64,000 bases of DNA from Planctomycetota bacterium (GTDB lineage Bacteria; Planctomycetota; Planctomycetia; Pirellulales; PNKZ01), in assembly GCA_018242585.1 (NCBI GenBank), contig JAFEBQ010000045.1:1-64000 (forward strand). The letters are read 5' to 3'. Numbering within the stretch: position 1 is the stretch's first letter; every line of letters starts with the position of its first letter. Positions 36,269 through 45,046 of the stretch are shown in pieces. The position numbers were made by a program, and so were the translations under genes. Under the pieces are notes generated by a model, which was given only the letters and a program-made list of their open reading frames with translations, did no database searches and was not told the origin of the DNA.

Positions 36269-37038
36269 GTATTCCGCGCGCTGAAGAAGATACGCGAGAA
36301 CGGAAACAGCGTCACATCGCCCGACGGGGGATACGCCTGATCAAGGCGTCGGCCTAGCTCGCGTTCGAACTCGGCGGCCTCTTGTTCGTCAAGCCGTGCC
36401 AACAGCGGCCGGAGCGACGTGCCGCGCAGCCAATTCAACACCGGCTGTGGCCCGCGCAGCACGTGCATATAGGTCGTTTCCCAGGCGTTGACCACGCAGC
36501 CCAGCGCGTGCAACCGTTCGACGTACCAGGCCAGCGGCTGCACCGAATCGGCGTGCAGCCCGACGCCGGCCACGCGCTCACGCCAGCGCGCTTCGTGGAC
36601 CAAGTCGAACAAGATTGTGTGGCTCGGTGCGCGGAAGTTGTTCGGCATCTGCACGGCCAGCGTGCCGCCGGCCGCCAACACGGCCGTCAGTCGCGCCAGG
36701 AGCGCCGCGTGATCGTCAATCCAATGCAGCGCCGCATTGCTGACAATCAAGTCGATTGGCGTCGCACACTTCCAAGTCGCTAGATCGGCCTCGACGAACT
36801 CCAGCCGGCCGCGTTGCGACAGCGGTTGTGCCGCCGCCAGCATCTCGGCCGAATTGTCGACGCCGATCACATGGGCCGCGGGCCAGCGCTCGCTCAAGGT
36901 TTGGGTCAGCGCACCCGCGCCACAGCCCAGGTCGACAATCGTGCCCGGAGATTCGACGTTGATCTGGGCCAGCAGGTCGCCGAACGGTCGCGCTCGCTCG
37001 CTGCTGAATCTGCCGTAGATTGTGGGATCCCAGGGCAT
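36265..37038 (-). CDS. tam: Trans-aconitate 2-methyltransferase
   Basis: A 257-residue cytoplasmic SAM-dependent methyltransferase, close in length to the E. coli enzyme (252). The N-terminus MPWDPTIYGRFSSERARPFG matches the Tam start (WNPxxYxxFxxERxRP), followed by SAM motif VDLGCGAG (35-42), then VIGVDNSAEML and SNAALHWIDDH. It methylates trans-aconitate, a spontaneous by-product that inhibits the citric-acid cycle. ATG 37038 is chosen because the Tam motif starts there, although the frame is open to 37245. It overlaps nothing and is divergent from the GH71/99-like gene 92 bases away. Confidence 0.9.
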   Translation of the reverse strand: MPWDPTIYGRFSSERARPFGDLLAQINVESPGTIVDLGCGAGALTQTLSERWPAAHVIGVDNSAEMLAAAQPLSQRGRLEFVEADLATWKCATPIDLIVSNAALHWIDDHAALLARLTAVLAAGGTLAVQMPNNFRAPSHTILFDLVHEARWRERVAGVGLHADSVQPLAWYVERLHALGCVVNAWETTYMHVLRGPQPVLNWLRGTSLRPLLARLDEQEAAEFERELGRRLDQAYPPSGDVTLFPFSRIFFSARNT

Positions 37039-37129
37039 GCTGCTTGATTGCTTGCGGTCGCCTATGATGGTGCGTCGAGTAGGATGGCCTATGCACCGTT
37101 GTATCACGACCCACCGAGGTTTGCATTCG

Positions 37130-38464
37130 ATGCCGTTTGTTCGCTTAATGTCGCTCACGCTCATCGTCGCAACGTCGCTCGTGGCGTTCCCGAGTCTCAA
37201 CGCCAGCGCCGCCGAACCCTCGCGCGAGGAAGTGCTGGCCGCCATGACGCCCTACGCGGGTCAGCACGCGGCCGGCGTCGATCGCGCCACGCTGACCGGC
37301 AAGCTGATGGCCGGCTATCAAGGCTGGTTCACTACGGCCGATGACGGCACCGGCCAGGGCTGGCGGCATTACGCGAAGCAGGGGAAGTTCGAGCCGGGTT
37401 ATTGCACGATCGACCTCTGGCCCGACGTTGCGGAACTTGATGCCGACGAGAAGTCCGCTACGCCGTTCCGGCACGCCGACGGCAGCACCGCGTACGTCTT
37501 CAGCTCGTCGCGCCAGAAAACCGTCCTGCGTCACTTTCGCTGGATGCGCGAGTACGGGCTCGACGGCGTCTTTGTCCAGCGCTTTGCCGTGGCGACGGTG
37601 CGCCCCGGCGACCTGCGACACTGCAACAGCGTGCTGATGAATTGCCGGCAAGGGGCGAATGAGAACGGTCGCTGCTACGCCCTGATGTACGATCTGTCGG
37701 GTCTGAAAGCCGACGGCATCGAACAAGTGATCGCCGATTTCAAGCTGCTGGTCGATCGAATGAAACTCGGTCGCGACGCCAACGATCACGCTTACCTACA
37801 GCACAACGGCAAGCCGGTCGTCGCCGTCTGGGGCGTGGGGTTCAATGACAAGCGAGCCTACACGTTGGCCGAGTGCGACCGGCTGGTGACGTTTCTGAAG
37901 GACGATCCACAATACGGCGGCAACTGCGTGATGCTCGGCGTGCCGACCTACTGGCGCAGTCTCGAACGGGACGCCATGCCCGACCCGTTGTTGCACCAGA
38001 TCATTCTCAAGGCCGACATCGTCAGCCCCTGGACCGTTGGCCGATACCATTCGCCCGAGTCGGCCGAACGCCACGCCACGCAAGTCGCCGCGCCGGACAT
38101 CACGTGGTGCCGCGAGCACCACAAGGACTACTTGCCCGTCGCGTTCCCCGGCTTCAGTTGGCACAACATGCGCCCCGAGTCCAAGCCCAACGCCATCCCG
38201 CGCTTGAAAGGGGATTTCCTCTGGCGGCAGTTCACGGCCTATAAGCAAGCCGGCGCGACGATGATCTACCAGGCGATGTTCGACGAGATCGACGAAGGGA
38301 CCGCCATCTTCAAATGCACGAACGACCCGCCAGTCGGCGCGAGCAGCTTCATCACCCTCGAAGGCCTGCCGACGGACCATTATCTGTGGCTGGTGGGCAG
38401 GGGGGCGAAGCTGCTCCGCGGCGAGATCGAAGCCACGCCGACGCAACCGACGCGTTCTAAATGA
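37130..38464 (+). CDS. Secreted glycoside hydrolase of the GH71/GH99-like type
   Basis: A 444-residue exported protein (signal ending SLNASAAEPS). The body reads as a TIM barrel: LMAGYQGWFTT, RHFRWMREYGLDGVFVQRF, YDLSGL, PVVAVWGVGF, VMLGVPTYW, VAFPGFSWHN and IYQAMFDEIDEGTAIF. This series is the one found in bacterial GH71/GH99-like proteins often labelled xylosidase/arabinosidase or endo-mannosidase-like. Acid residues in MFDEIDE probably belong to the active site. Substrate is not known. GAGGT sits nine bases upstream of ATG 37130; the frame reaches back to 37022 over the tam promoter. Confidence 0.82.
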   Translation: MPFVRLMSLTLIVATSLVAFPSLNASAAEPSREEVLAAMTPYAGQHAAGVDRATLTGKLMAGYQGWFTTADDGTGQGWRHYAKQGKFEPGYCTIDLWPDVAELDADEKSATPFRHADGSTAYVFSSSRQKTVLRHFRWMREYGLDGVFVQRFAVATVRPGDLRHCNSVLMNCRQGANENGRCYALMYDLSGLKADGIEQVIADFKLLVDRMKLGRDANDHAYLQHNGKPVVAVWGVGFNDKRAYTLAECDRLVTFLKDDPQYGGNCVMLGVPTYWRSLERDAMPDPLLHQIILKADIVSPWTVGRYHSPESAERHATQVAAPDITWCREHHKDYLPVAFPGFSWHNMRPESKPNAIPRLKGDFLWRQFTAYKQAGATMIYQAMFDEIDEGTAIFKCTNDPPVGASSFITLEGLPTDHYLWLVGRGAKLLRGEIEATPTQPTRSK

Positions 38465-38791
38465 AGCGTCACTCACTTCAGGGGGCACGCTAGCGCAATT
38501 CTCGCCGCGTTCTAGCGTCTCGGGTGGCACCGATGGCTCGGCCATCGGTGTTGCGCAGCAACAAGAAACTCGATGGGCACGCTCAACTCAAATAGAAACT
38601 CGCCACCCGTGTGGGACGGCGCTCGAGGTTTCTTGCGGCCTTCGGCCGCCCAGGTGCAAGCACCTGGGCCACCCATGCGACAGGGCCCTGAGAACTACGC
38701 TAGCGGATTCAAGTTGGCGCAGCCGCCGTCGGGCCGGACGATATAATTCGACGCCCTGATCGTTCCTCTCTTCTCGCAGGGAATCGTTGCT
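38465..38791. other. Intergenic region largely made of hairpin repeats
   Basis: No gene. The central part (38521-38676) is the paired hairpin element listed separately. The last 100 bases hold the upstream region of the PQQ-propeller gene, with AGGGAA at 38779-38784 as ribosome-binding site. Confidence 0.5.
38521..38676. repeat. Paired hairpin element with GGGTGGC/GCCACCC ends
   Basis: The left hairpin is CACCGATGGC-tcg-GCCATCGGTG (38528-38550), the right one CCCAGGTGC-aa-GCACCTGGG (38649-38668). The outer ends are GGGTGGC and GCCACCC. After the left hairpin comes TTGCGCAGCAACAAGAAACT, close to TTGCGACAGCAACAAGAA at 9097-9114. The two stems are unrelated in sequence but each is perfectly paired. 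Confidence 0.75.
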
Positions 38792-40582
38792 ATGTCGACT
38801 TCGGCCACTGCCGCTGCGCCTTCGTCTCGAACGAACACGTCTGCCGCCGCGTCCGCTCAAAAGCCGTTGCGCCTCTGGCCGCTGGCGATTCCGCTGGCTG
38901 TGTTTTGGCTCTACACGTTCGGCTGTGACTACGTCGAGATGACGTCGCTGCAGCGTTTCCTCTCGCGGCTGATCGTTCACGCCGGGTTGTTGCTCTTCTG
39001 CCTGGTCTGGTGGCTGGGGAACCGGCGGATCGCGCGGCGCGACAAATGGATCGCCGTTGGCCTGACGGTGGCGGGTTTCTTCGCCACGTTGTTCGTCGCC
39101 GACAAGACGATGAGCGCCTTCGGGCTGCTGTTCGGGCTGTGCTATCTCTTCACCTGCGGCACGCTCTGGCTGTTGCTCACACGGCAAGCCAGCCACGCGA
39201 TCCGCTGGGGCGGGCTCTATGCGATCGTCGTCCTGGTCTGGGCCTATCACGGGCTGGTCCGCTGGGAAGGTTTGGACGGCGCGCAGAACTCCAAGTATGC
39301 CTGGCGCTGGACGACGACCAAGGAGCAAAAGTTCCTGACCGAGCGCGACGACTCAACCGCCACGACCAAGCCGACCGCGACGCCGCCGCAAGCTGCCGCG
39401 CCGCTGGTGGCGACGCCCACCGACTGGACGCAATTCCGCGGCCCCGCGCAGAACAACCAGATTCATGGCGTGCCGTCGGCCGATTGGTCGGCAGCCGCGC
39501 CGCAGCCGATTTGGCGGCATCGCGTCGGCCCGGCCTGGTCGAGCGTGATCGTCATTGGCGACAACCTGTTCACCCAGGAACAGCGCGGCGAACAAGAAGC
39601 CGTCGTCTGCTACGACGCCGCGACTGGCAACGAGCGTTGGGTCCACACCGACGCGTCACGCTTCAACGAGCCGGTGTCCGGCGCCGGCCCGCGCGCCACG
39701 CCCGCCTTTCAGGACGGCAATGTTTTCACCATCGGCGGCAAGGGGGTCTTGAACTGTCTCGACGCCGCGACCGGCAAACCTCGCTGGGCTCACAATCTGG
39801 AAACCGACGCTGGCGCGATCATTCCGCAATGGGGCTACTCGAACTCACCATTCGTGGTCGACAACCTGGTCGTCGCCTATCTCGGCGGCGATGGCGATAA
39901 CGGCCTGGTCGCCTATCGCGCCGACTCGGGTGCTGAAGTCTGGCGCGTCGCGGCCGGCAAGGGAAGTTACAGCACGCCACAGTTGTTGACCCTGCTGGGC
40001 CAGCGCCAATTGTTGCTATTGAGCGAGCGCGGCGCGATCAGCCACGAAATCGCCACGGGGCGCACCCTGTGGGAGTTGCCTCTGTTTGAAGTCGCGACGA
40101 CGCCCTTTGTCCAGCCGCAAGCGATCAACGACCACGAGTTCCTGGCCCAGACCGGCGAAGGGATCGGGCTGGTCAGCGTGGCCCGCGACGTTGACCAGTG
40201 GACCGCCACCAAACGCTGGACCTCGAAAGCGCTCAAACCGTCGCTCGACGATTTCGTGGTCGTCGACGGGAACATCTACGGCTTTGATGACGGCATCTTC
40301 GGCTGTGTCGATCTCGAGACCGGCAAGCGGCGCTGGAAGCGCGGCCGATACGGTCACGGGCAAGTGCTGCTGCTGGCCGACGCCAAGCAGTTGCTCGTCA
40401 TTTCGGAAACGGGCGAGGCGGTCCTGCTGGCCGCTAATCCCGAGCGACTCGAAGAGCTGGGCCGCTTCAAAGCGATCGAAGGCAAAACCTGGAACCACCC
40501 GGTGATCGCCCACGGCCGGCTCTACACGCGCAACGACGAAGAACTAGCGTGTTTTGCGCTCGAGCCAACGTCACGCCGCTGA
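38792..40582 (+). CDS. Membrane-anchored PQQ-like beta-propeller protein
   Basis: A 596-residue protein. The N-terminal 180 residues have four or five transmembrane helices (for example LWPLAIPLAVFWLYTFG, LIVHAGLLLFCLVWWLG, WIAVGLTVAGFFATLFVA, GLLFGLCYLFTCGTLWLLL). The remainder is an eight-bladed propeller of the quinoprotein/BamB type with Trp-docking words (VVCYDAATGNERWVH, LNCLDAATGKPRWAH, VAYRADSGAEVWRV, GCVDLETGKRRWKR). It binds no PQQ for certain. Such proteins are abundant in Planctomycetota; their role is not established. It opens with a Ser/Thr/Ala-rich cytosolic tail. Confidence 0.85.
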   Translation: MSTSATAAAPSSRTNTSAAASAQKPLRLWPLAIPLAVFWLYTFGCDYVEMTSLQRFLSRLIVHAGLLLFCLVWWLGNRRIARRDKWIAVGLTVAGFFATLFVADKTMSAFGLLFGLCYLFTCGTLWLLLTRQASHAIRWGGLYAIVVLVWAYHGLVRWEGLDGAQNSKYAWRWTTTKEQKFLTERDDSTATTKPTATPPQAAAPLVATPTDWTQFRGPAQNNQIHGVPSADWSAAAPQPIWRHRVGPAWSSVIVIGDNLFTQEQRGEQEAVVCYDAATGNERWVHTDASRFNEPVSGAGPRATPAFQDGNVFTIGGKGVLNCLDAATGKPRWAHNLETDAGAIIPQWGYSNSPFVVDNLVVAYLGGDGDNGLVAYRADSGAEVWRVAAGKGSYSTPQLLTLLGQRQLLLLSERGAISHEIATGRTLWELPLFEVATTPFVQPQAINDHEFLAQTGEGIGLVSVARDVDQWTATKRWTSKALKPSLDDFVVVDGNIYGFDDGIFGCVDLETGKRRWKRGRYGHGQVLLLADAKQLLVISETGEAVLLAANPERLEELGRFKAIEGKTWNHPVIAHGRLYTRNDEELACFALEPTSRR

Positions 40583-40633
40583 GCTCTATCTGGCCCGATT
40601 TCTGCGTGCCTCCTAAGATGATCGGAGATAGCT

Positions 40634-41083
40634 ATGGGAGTACGAAAAGCGATCGCTGCCGCAGAAAAAAAGATCCATCTAGAACCAAAGACAACGGGCA
40701 AGGATCCGCGCTGGCATGCAATTATCCAGGTAGGAGAATATATTGAGAAGAATCCGGAGTCTGTGTGGCGTTTCATTTCCAGGTGGGGTGGTTCGAAAGA
40801 CGATGATTTGCGCACTGCAATTGCACTATGCCTGTTAGAGCATCTATTGCAGTATCATTTTGACACCTACTTCACCAAGATGAAGGTGCGTGCCTTAGAG
40901 GATCGTTTGTTCGCAGATGTAGTTATGTGGTGCCGATACTTCGGTCAGTCGGAACTTCCTCGTAATCGGAATCGATTGAGGAGACTTGTCGCTCAACTCG
41001 CTGAGAAGTTTGATTTCCGTATACCCTATCAACATGAATTGCGTCATTCCCGCGCAGGCGGGAATCTTGTTCGCCGGCCGTAA
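40634..41083 (+). CDS. Hypothetical protein of AT-richer composition, C-terminus made of repeat DNA
   Basis: A 149-residue cytoplasmic protein. I recognise the central block DLRTAIALCLLEHLLQYHFDTYF and the following FADVVMWCRYFGQS as features of a widespread uncharacterised family; no function is known to me. Base composition is clearly lower in GC than neighbours, which suggests recent acquisition. GGAGA lies six bases before ATG. The last 15 or so residues (RHSRAGGNLVRRP) are encoded by a palindromic repeat at 41041-41112, so the original C-terminus has probably been replaced by repeat insertion. Confidence 0.7.
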   Translation: MGVRKAIAAAEKKIHLEPKTTGKDPRWHAIIQVGEYIEKNPESVWRFISRWGGSKDDDLRTAIALCLLEHLLQYHFDTYFTKMKVRALEDRLFADVVMWCRYFGQSELPRNRNRLRRLVAQLAEKFDFRIPYQHELRHSRAGGNLVRRP

Positions 41084-41112
41084 ACTCTAGATTCCCGCCT
41101 GCGCGGGAATAA
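41041..41112. repeat. Inverted pair of ATTCCCGC(G)CAGGCGGGAAT hairpins
   Basis: ATTCCCGCGCAGGCGGGAAT at 41045-41064 and ATTCCCGCCTGCGCGGGAAT at 41091-41110 are inverse copies of each other, 26 bases apart. The first encodes SRAGGN-type residues at the end of the preceding ORF. This wording is known from REP-like elements of many bacteria. Confidence 0.85.
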
Positions 41113-41611
41113 CGGCCAACGCGGAGCGTAAAAGCGAATCCAGTCCCGTAGTAGCCGATCGATGTCATCTGTGCAGCGATGCGTGTTGGTAACGAGACCA
41201 GGTTGACACTTTTCCGTAGCCCAGGCGTTTACGCCTGGGGCAAGCGCAGGAGTTCCCAGCATTTCAGCCCCGTTCTACGGGGCTTATCGGTGATCGCACC
41301 GTTGGGGTACGTGAAAGCCCGGTGAACCGGGCTACCGGCATATTTCGACTCAGCAATCCCAGGCGTTAACGCCTGGGCTACGAAAAAGAAGACTTACTTT
41401 CTGACATCGATCACTAGATCGACTACTACCAAAGTCTTGAGCGTGCGGCGCACCGCACGCTTTTCCCCGGGAAAAAGTTTCTCCCCCGCCCCAGCTTCGG
41501 TATCATGGAACGGTGCGTCCGCCGCCCCACCAAGGCCCGGTCGCTCCCGCCTGGCGCGCTCGACCCCTAGCGTGCCGACTTCCTGCCGAACATTGGTCCT
41601 GGAGAAGCGTC
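41113..41611. other. Intergenic region carrying a four-hairpin array
   Basis: No gene is seen. 41214-41381 is the hairpin array listed separately. The last 200 bases hold the upstream region of the next gene, with GGAGAA before GTG 41612. Confidence 0.5.
41214..41381. repeat. Array of four perfect hairpins between GTAGC and GCTAC ends
   Basis: Hairpins in order: CCCAGGCGT-tt-ACGCCTGGG (41220-41239), AGCCCCGT-tct-ACGGGGCT (41266-41284), AGCCCGGT-ga-ACCGGGCT (41316-41333), CCCAGGCGT-ta-ACGCCTGGG (41358-41377). The first and last have identical stems and are bounded by GTAGC on the left and GCTAC on the right, so the array as a whole is also a fold-back. Confidence 0.8.
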
Positions 41612-44600
41612 GTGAGAGCGCTGGCCTGTTCGATTCTGCCGCTGTGCGTTGCCGTACTCGTGCCAAGCGCCGCGCCTGCCTTTGGCGCCGAGCCGCTGGA
41701 GTTCAACCGGGACGTGCGGCCGATCTTGTCGCAGAACTGCTTCGCCTGCCACGGCTTCGACGCCAAGCAGCGCAAGGCCGACTTGCGGCTGGACGTGCCC
41801 GAGGGAGCTTTCGCCGAGCACGACGGCTCGGCGGCCATTCGGTCGGGCCAGCCCGAGCAGAGCGAAGTCTGGCGTCGCATCAACACCACGGACGCCGACG
41901 AGGTGATGCCGCCGCAGGCGTCGCACAAAAAACTGACCGCCGCCGAAAAGACGGTGATTCGCCGCTGGATCGAACAAGGCGCGCCGTATCAAAAACACTG
42001 GGCCTTTGAACCGGTCCGCCGTGCGGCGGAACCCGCGGTCAAGAATCAAGCCTGGCCACGCAACGCCGTCGATCGGTTCATCCTGGCCCGGCTCGAAAAG
42101 GAACAGCTCGCGCCCCAGGCCGAGGCCGATCGCGAGACGCTGATTCGTCGCGTGTCGTTCCTGCTCACCGGGCTGCCGCCGACCTTGGAAGAAATCGATC
42201 GCTACGTCAATGACAAGAGCGGCGCTGACAAGAGCAACGACGCCTACGAGCAAATGGTCGATCGCTACCTGGCCTCGCCCCGCTATGGCGAGGAGCGTGC
42301 GCGATACTGGCTTGACGTCGCCCGCTATGCCGACACGCACGGCTTGCACCTGGACAACGAACGCCAGATGTGGGCCTATCGCGATTGGGTCATCGACGCG
42401 TTCAACAACAACCTGCCCTACGATCAGTTCACCGTCTGGCAATTGGCCGGCGACTTGTTGCCCAACCCAACGAACGAGCAACTGACCGCGACCGGTTTCA
42501 ATCGCTGCAACGTCACGACCAGCGAAGGGGGAGCGATCGCCGACGAGTACGCCTATCGCTACGCCGTCGAGCGGGCCAGCACCACGATCCAAACCTGGCT
42601 CGGCCTGACCGGCGGTTGCGCGGTCTGCCACGATCACAAGTACGACCCGATCTCGGCGCGCGAGTTTTATTCGTTCTACGCCTTCTTCAACAACGCGGCC
42701 GATCCGGCCATGGACGGCAACGTGAACAACACCGCGCCGTTCCAGAAGTTGCCCGAGGCTGGTCAGCAGGCGTCGCTCGACGCAACGACCAAGCACGAAG
42801 CCGCGGCGCGCAGGGCATTGGAAGACGCCGCCACGCAGGCCAAGTACACCGACCCGGCCCAGGCGGCCGCCACCAGCGAGCAATCCGACGCCGAGTCGTC
42901 CGCCGAAATCGAGCTGACCACCGACGTCGTGTTCGACGATTTTTTCCCCTTGGGGGCGGTGCTTCGTAACACCTCGCGCAACGCGCCCAACTGGATCGCC
43001 GATCCACCGTTCGGCGCGCCGTCGGGACGCCGCGTGTTGAAACAGGCGAACTCCCATTTCTTTGAAGACACGGTGCAAAGCCAACTGTTGCCCGTCATCG
43101 TCCCCGAAGACGGGCGCTTCGAAGTCTGGCTCCGCGTCGATCCCGAGAATGTTCCCGATGGTGTGTCGATCGTGCTGGGCTCAACAGGCGGCACGCGCCG
43201 CGTCTGGTGGGGGAATGACGACGCCTTGGACGGTGGCTTTCCCGGCATTGCGCAAAGCGAGCGGATTGGTCCCTTGCCCGAGCCGGGACAATGGACGCGG
43301 CTGATCGTCAGCGCCAAAGATTTCGGACTGAAAGCCGGTCAGCGGGTCAATTCGATCGCCCTGCAACAGGCTGGCGGCGTGGTCTATTGGGACGCCTTTG
43401 CCGTGCAAGGGATCGTCGCCCCCGAGAAAGATCCACTGGCCTCGTTCACCAACTGGTGGCAAGGCGTAGGCCAGAAAGCGCCCGCCGACGTCCCCGCCGA
43501 GTTGCAAGCGATTCTCACCGCCGGACCCAAGAAGGAAGCCACGCCCGAGCTGCGGGCCAAGCTGCAAAACTTCTACCTGGCCTACGTCGCGCGGCCGGTG
43601 AATCACCTGCTGGCCACGCGCCGCCGCGAGTGGGAATCGGCCCGGGCCGCGCGTTCGGCGGCCGAGTACGCCATGAACGGCACCATGATCTATCGCGACC
43701 GTGACGCGCCGAAGGATTCGTTCGTGATGATGCGCGGCCAATACGACAAGCCAGGGGACAAGGTCGAGCCCGCCGTGCCGGCCGTGTTCCCGGCACTCAA
43801 GAAAGCAAGCACTGACGGCCGGGCCACGCGGCTTGATCTGGCCCGCTGGCTGGTCGCGCCCGAACATCCGCTGACGGCACGCGTCGAAGTGAATCGCCTC
43901 TGGCAGGAAGTCTTTGGCACCGGGCTGGTGAAGACCAGTTACGATTTCGGTTCACAAGGCGAGGTGCCCAGCCATCCCGAGTTGCTCGACTGGCTGGCCA
44001 GCGAGTATCGCGACAGCGGCTGGGACACCAAGCGCTTGTTGCGGTTGCTGGTCACATCGGCCACGTTCCGGCAACGCGCGTACGCCGGCGAAGCGCTGCG
44101 GCAGCGCGATCCCGAGAATCGCTTGCTGGCCCGCGGGCCGCGCTTCCGGCTTGACGCGGAACAGATTCGAGACGCGGCCCTGTTCACTGCCGGGCTGATC
44201 AACTTGGACATGGGTGGCCCGGGCGTGAAGCCTTACCAGCCGCCGAACATCTGGGAACCAGTCGGCTATGGCGACAGCAACACCCGGTACTATCTGCAGG
44301 ATCACGGCGCGTCGTTGTATCGTCGCAGCTTGTATGTCTTTTTGAAGCGGACCGCGCCGCCGCCGTTTATGTCGAACTTCGACGCACCGAACCGCGAGCA
44401 GTTCTGCACTCGCCGCGAGCGGAGCAATACGCCGTTGCAAGCGCTGCAACTGATGAACGATGTTCAGTTCTTCGAGGCGGCCCGCGCGCTGGCCGAGCGG
44501 GCGATCGACGAAGGGGGCAAGACGCCCGAAGCGCGAATCACGTACCTGTATCGTGTGGCCGTCGGGCGGCGTCCCGACCCGGCCGAGTTGAAGCTGGTGG

Positions 44601-44776
44601 CCGCGGCCTATGCCAAGCAACTGCGCTTGTTCCAGGAACAGCCGCGCGACGCTTCGCGCGCCGTCAGCAACGGCGAATCGGTCCCCCGCCAGTTGGCCCC
44701 CGACACCGAGACGGCGGCCTGGACCTTGGTGGCGAATTTGATTTTGAACCTCGACGAAACCGTGAATCGAAACTAG
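41612..44776 (+). CDS. Secreted cytochrome-c/DUF1549/DUF1553 protein (Planctomycete PSCyt1-PSD1 type), first copy
   Basis: A 1054-residue exported protein. The signal peptide ends near APAFGAEP. A cytochrome-c-like domain follows with heme motif C43-F-A-C-H47 (PILSQNCFACHGFD). DUF1549 comes next (DRFILARLEKEQLAP, LTGLPPT, YWLDVARYADTHG, with a second CxxCH, CAVCHDHKYDP), then a 250-residue variable part that looks like a beta-sandwich (RFEVWLRVDPENVPDG), and DUF1553 (GRATRLDLARWLVAPEHPLTARVEVNR, NTPLQALQLMND). Exact activity is unknown; polymer breakdown is suspected. GTG 41612 has GGAGAA upstream and begins the signal. A DUF1501 gene follows. Confidence 0.92.
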   Translation: MRALACSILPLCVAVLVPSAAPAFGAEPLEFNRDVRPILSQNCFACHGFDAKQRKADLRLDVPEGAFAEHDGSAAIRSGQPEQSEVWRRINTTDADEVMPPQASHKKLTAAEKTVIRRWIEQGAPYQKHWAFEPVRRAAEPAVKNQAWPRNAVDRFILARLEKEQLAPQAEADRETLIRRVSFLLTGLPPTLEEIDRYVNDKSGADKSNDAYEQMVDRYLASPRYGEERARYWLDVARYADTHGLHLDNERQMWAYRDWVIDAFNNNLPYDQFTVWQLAGDLLPNPTNEQLTATGFNRCNVTTSEGGAIADEYAYRYAVERASTTIQTWLGLTGGCAVCHDHKYDPISAREFYSFYAFFNNAADPAMDGNVNNTAPFQKLPEAGQQASLDATTKHEAAARRALEDAATQAKYTDPAQAAATSEQSDAESSAEIELTTDVVFDDFFPLGAVLRNTSRNAPNWIADPPFGAPSGRRVLKQANSHFFEDTVQSQLLPVIVPEDGRFEVWLRVDPENVPDGVSIVLGSTGGTRRVWWGNDDALDGGFPGIAQSERIGPLPEPGQWTRLIVSAKDFGLKAGQRVNSIALQQAGGVVYWDAFAVQGIVAPEKDPLASFTNWWQGVGQKAPADVPAELQAILTAGPKKEATPELRAKLQNFYLAYVARPVNHLLATRRREWESARAARSAAEYAMNGTMIYRDRDAPKDSFVMMRGQYDKPGDKVEPAVPAVFPALKKASTDGRATRLDLARWLVAPEHPLTARVEVNRLWQEVFGTGLVKTSYDFGSQGEVPSHPELLDWLASEYRDSGWDTKRLLRLLVTSATFRQRAYAGEALRQRDPENRLLARGPRFRLDAEQIRDAALFTAGLINLDMGGPGVKPYQPPNIWEPVGYGDSNTRYYLQDHGASLYRRSLYVFLKRTAPPPFMSNFDAPNREQFCTRRERSNTPLQALQLMNDVQFFEAARALAERAIDEGGKTPEARITYLYRVAVGRRPDPAELKLVAAAYAKQLRLFQEQPRDASRAVSNGESVPRQLAPDTETAAWTLVANLILNLDETVNRN

Positions 44777-45046
44777 ATCAGCGTTTGGCGTTGCCGTGGC
44801 GCAGCGAGAAAATTTTGAACCGCAAAGACGCAAAGGGCGCAAAGAAGACATAAAAGAGTGAGTAAGGACGTATGCGTGCGAGCGAGGAAGTGCACTGTAT
44901 TCCGAAGCCCCTAAGTCCCTCGTTCCGCAAACCTGAGTTTTCTTGGCGTCCTTTGCGTCTTTGCGGTTCAAATTGAATTGAGAAGGTTGTCAGATACGCG
45001 AAGTCGAGCATTACCTGCACGTAGTAGACCTATTTAGGCGCTTGCC
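44777..45046. other. Gap between DUF1549/DUF1553 gene and DUF1501 gene
   Basis: No gene. It holds the fold-back listed below and, after it, the start region of the DUF1501 gene, without a strong ribosome-binding site. Confidence 0.5.
44815..44973. repeat. Fold-back element with TTGAACCGCAAAGACG arms
   Basis: The left arm (44815-44848) reads TTGAACCGCAAAGACGCAAA followed by GGGCGCAAAGAAGA. The right arm (44939-44972) is its inverse with three changes. The arms are separated by about 90 bases. The element sits between two genes that are otherwise a standard operon pair. Confidence 0.8.

Noticed and set aside
37022-37129. N-terminal extension of the GH71/99-like protein
   Set aside because: It would overlap the tam start, hides the signal peptide and lacks a ribosome-binding site, while GAGGT precedes ATG 37130.
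41214-41381. Possible CRISPR array
   Set aside because: Hairpins differ in sequence and spacing, only the outer two share a stem, and no cas genes are in the window.
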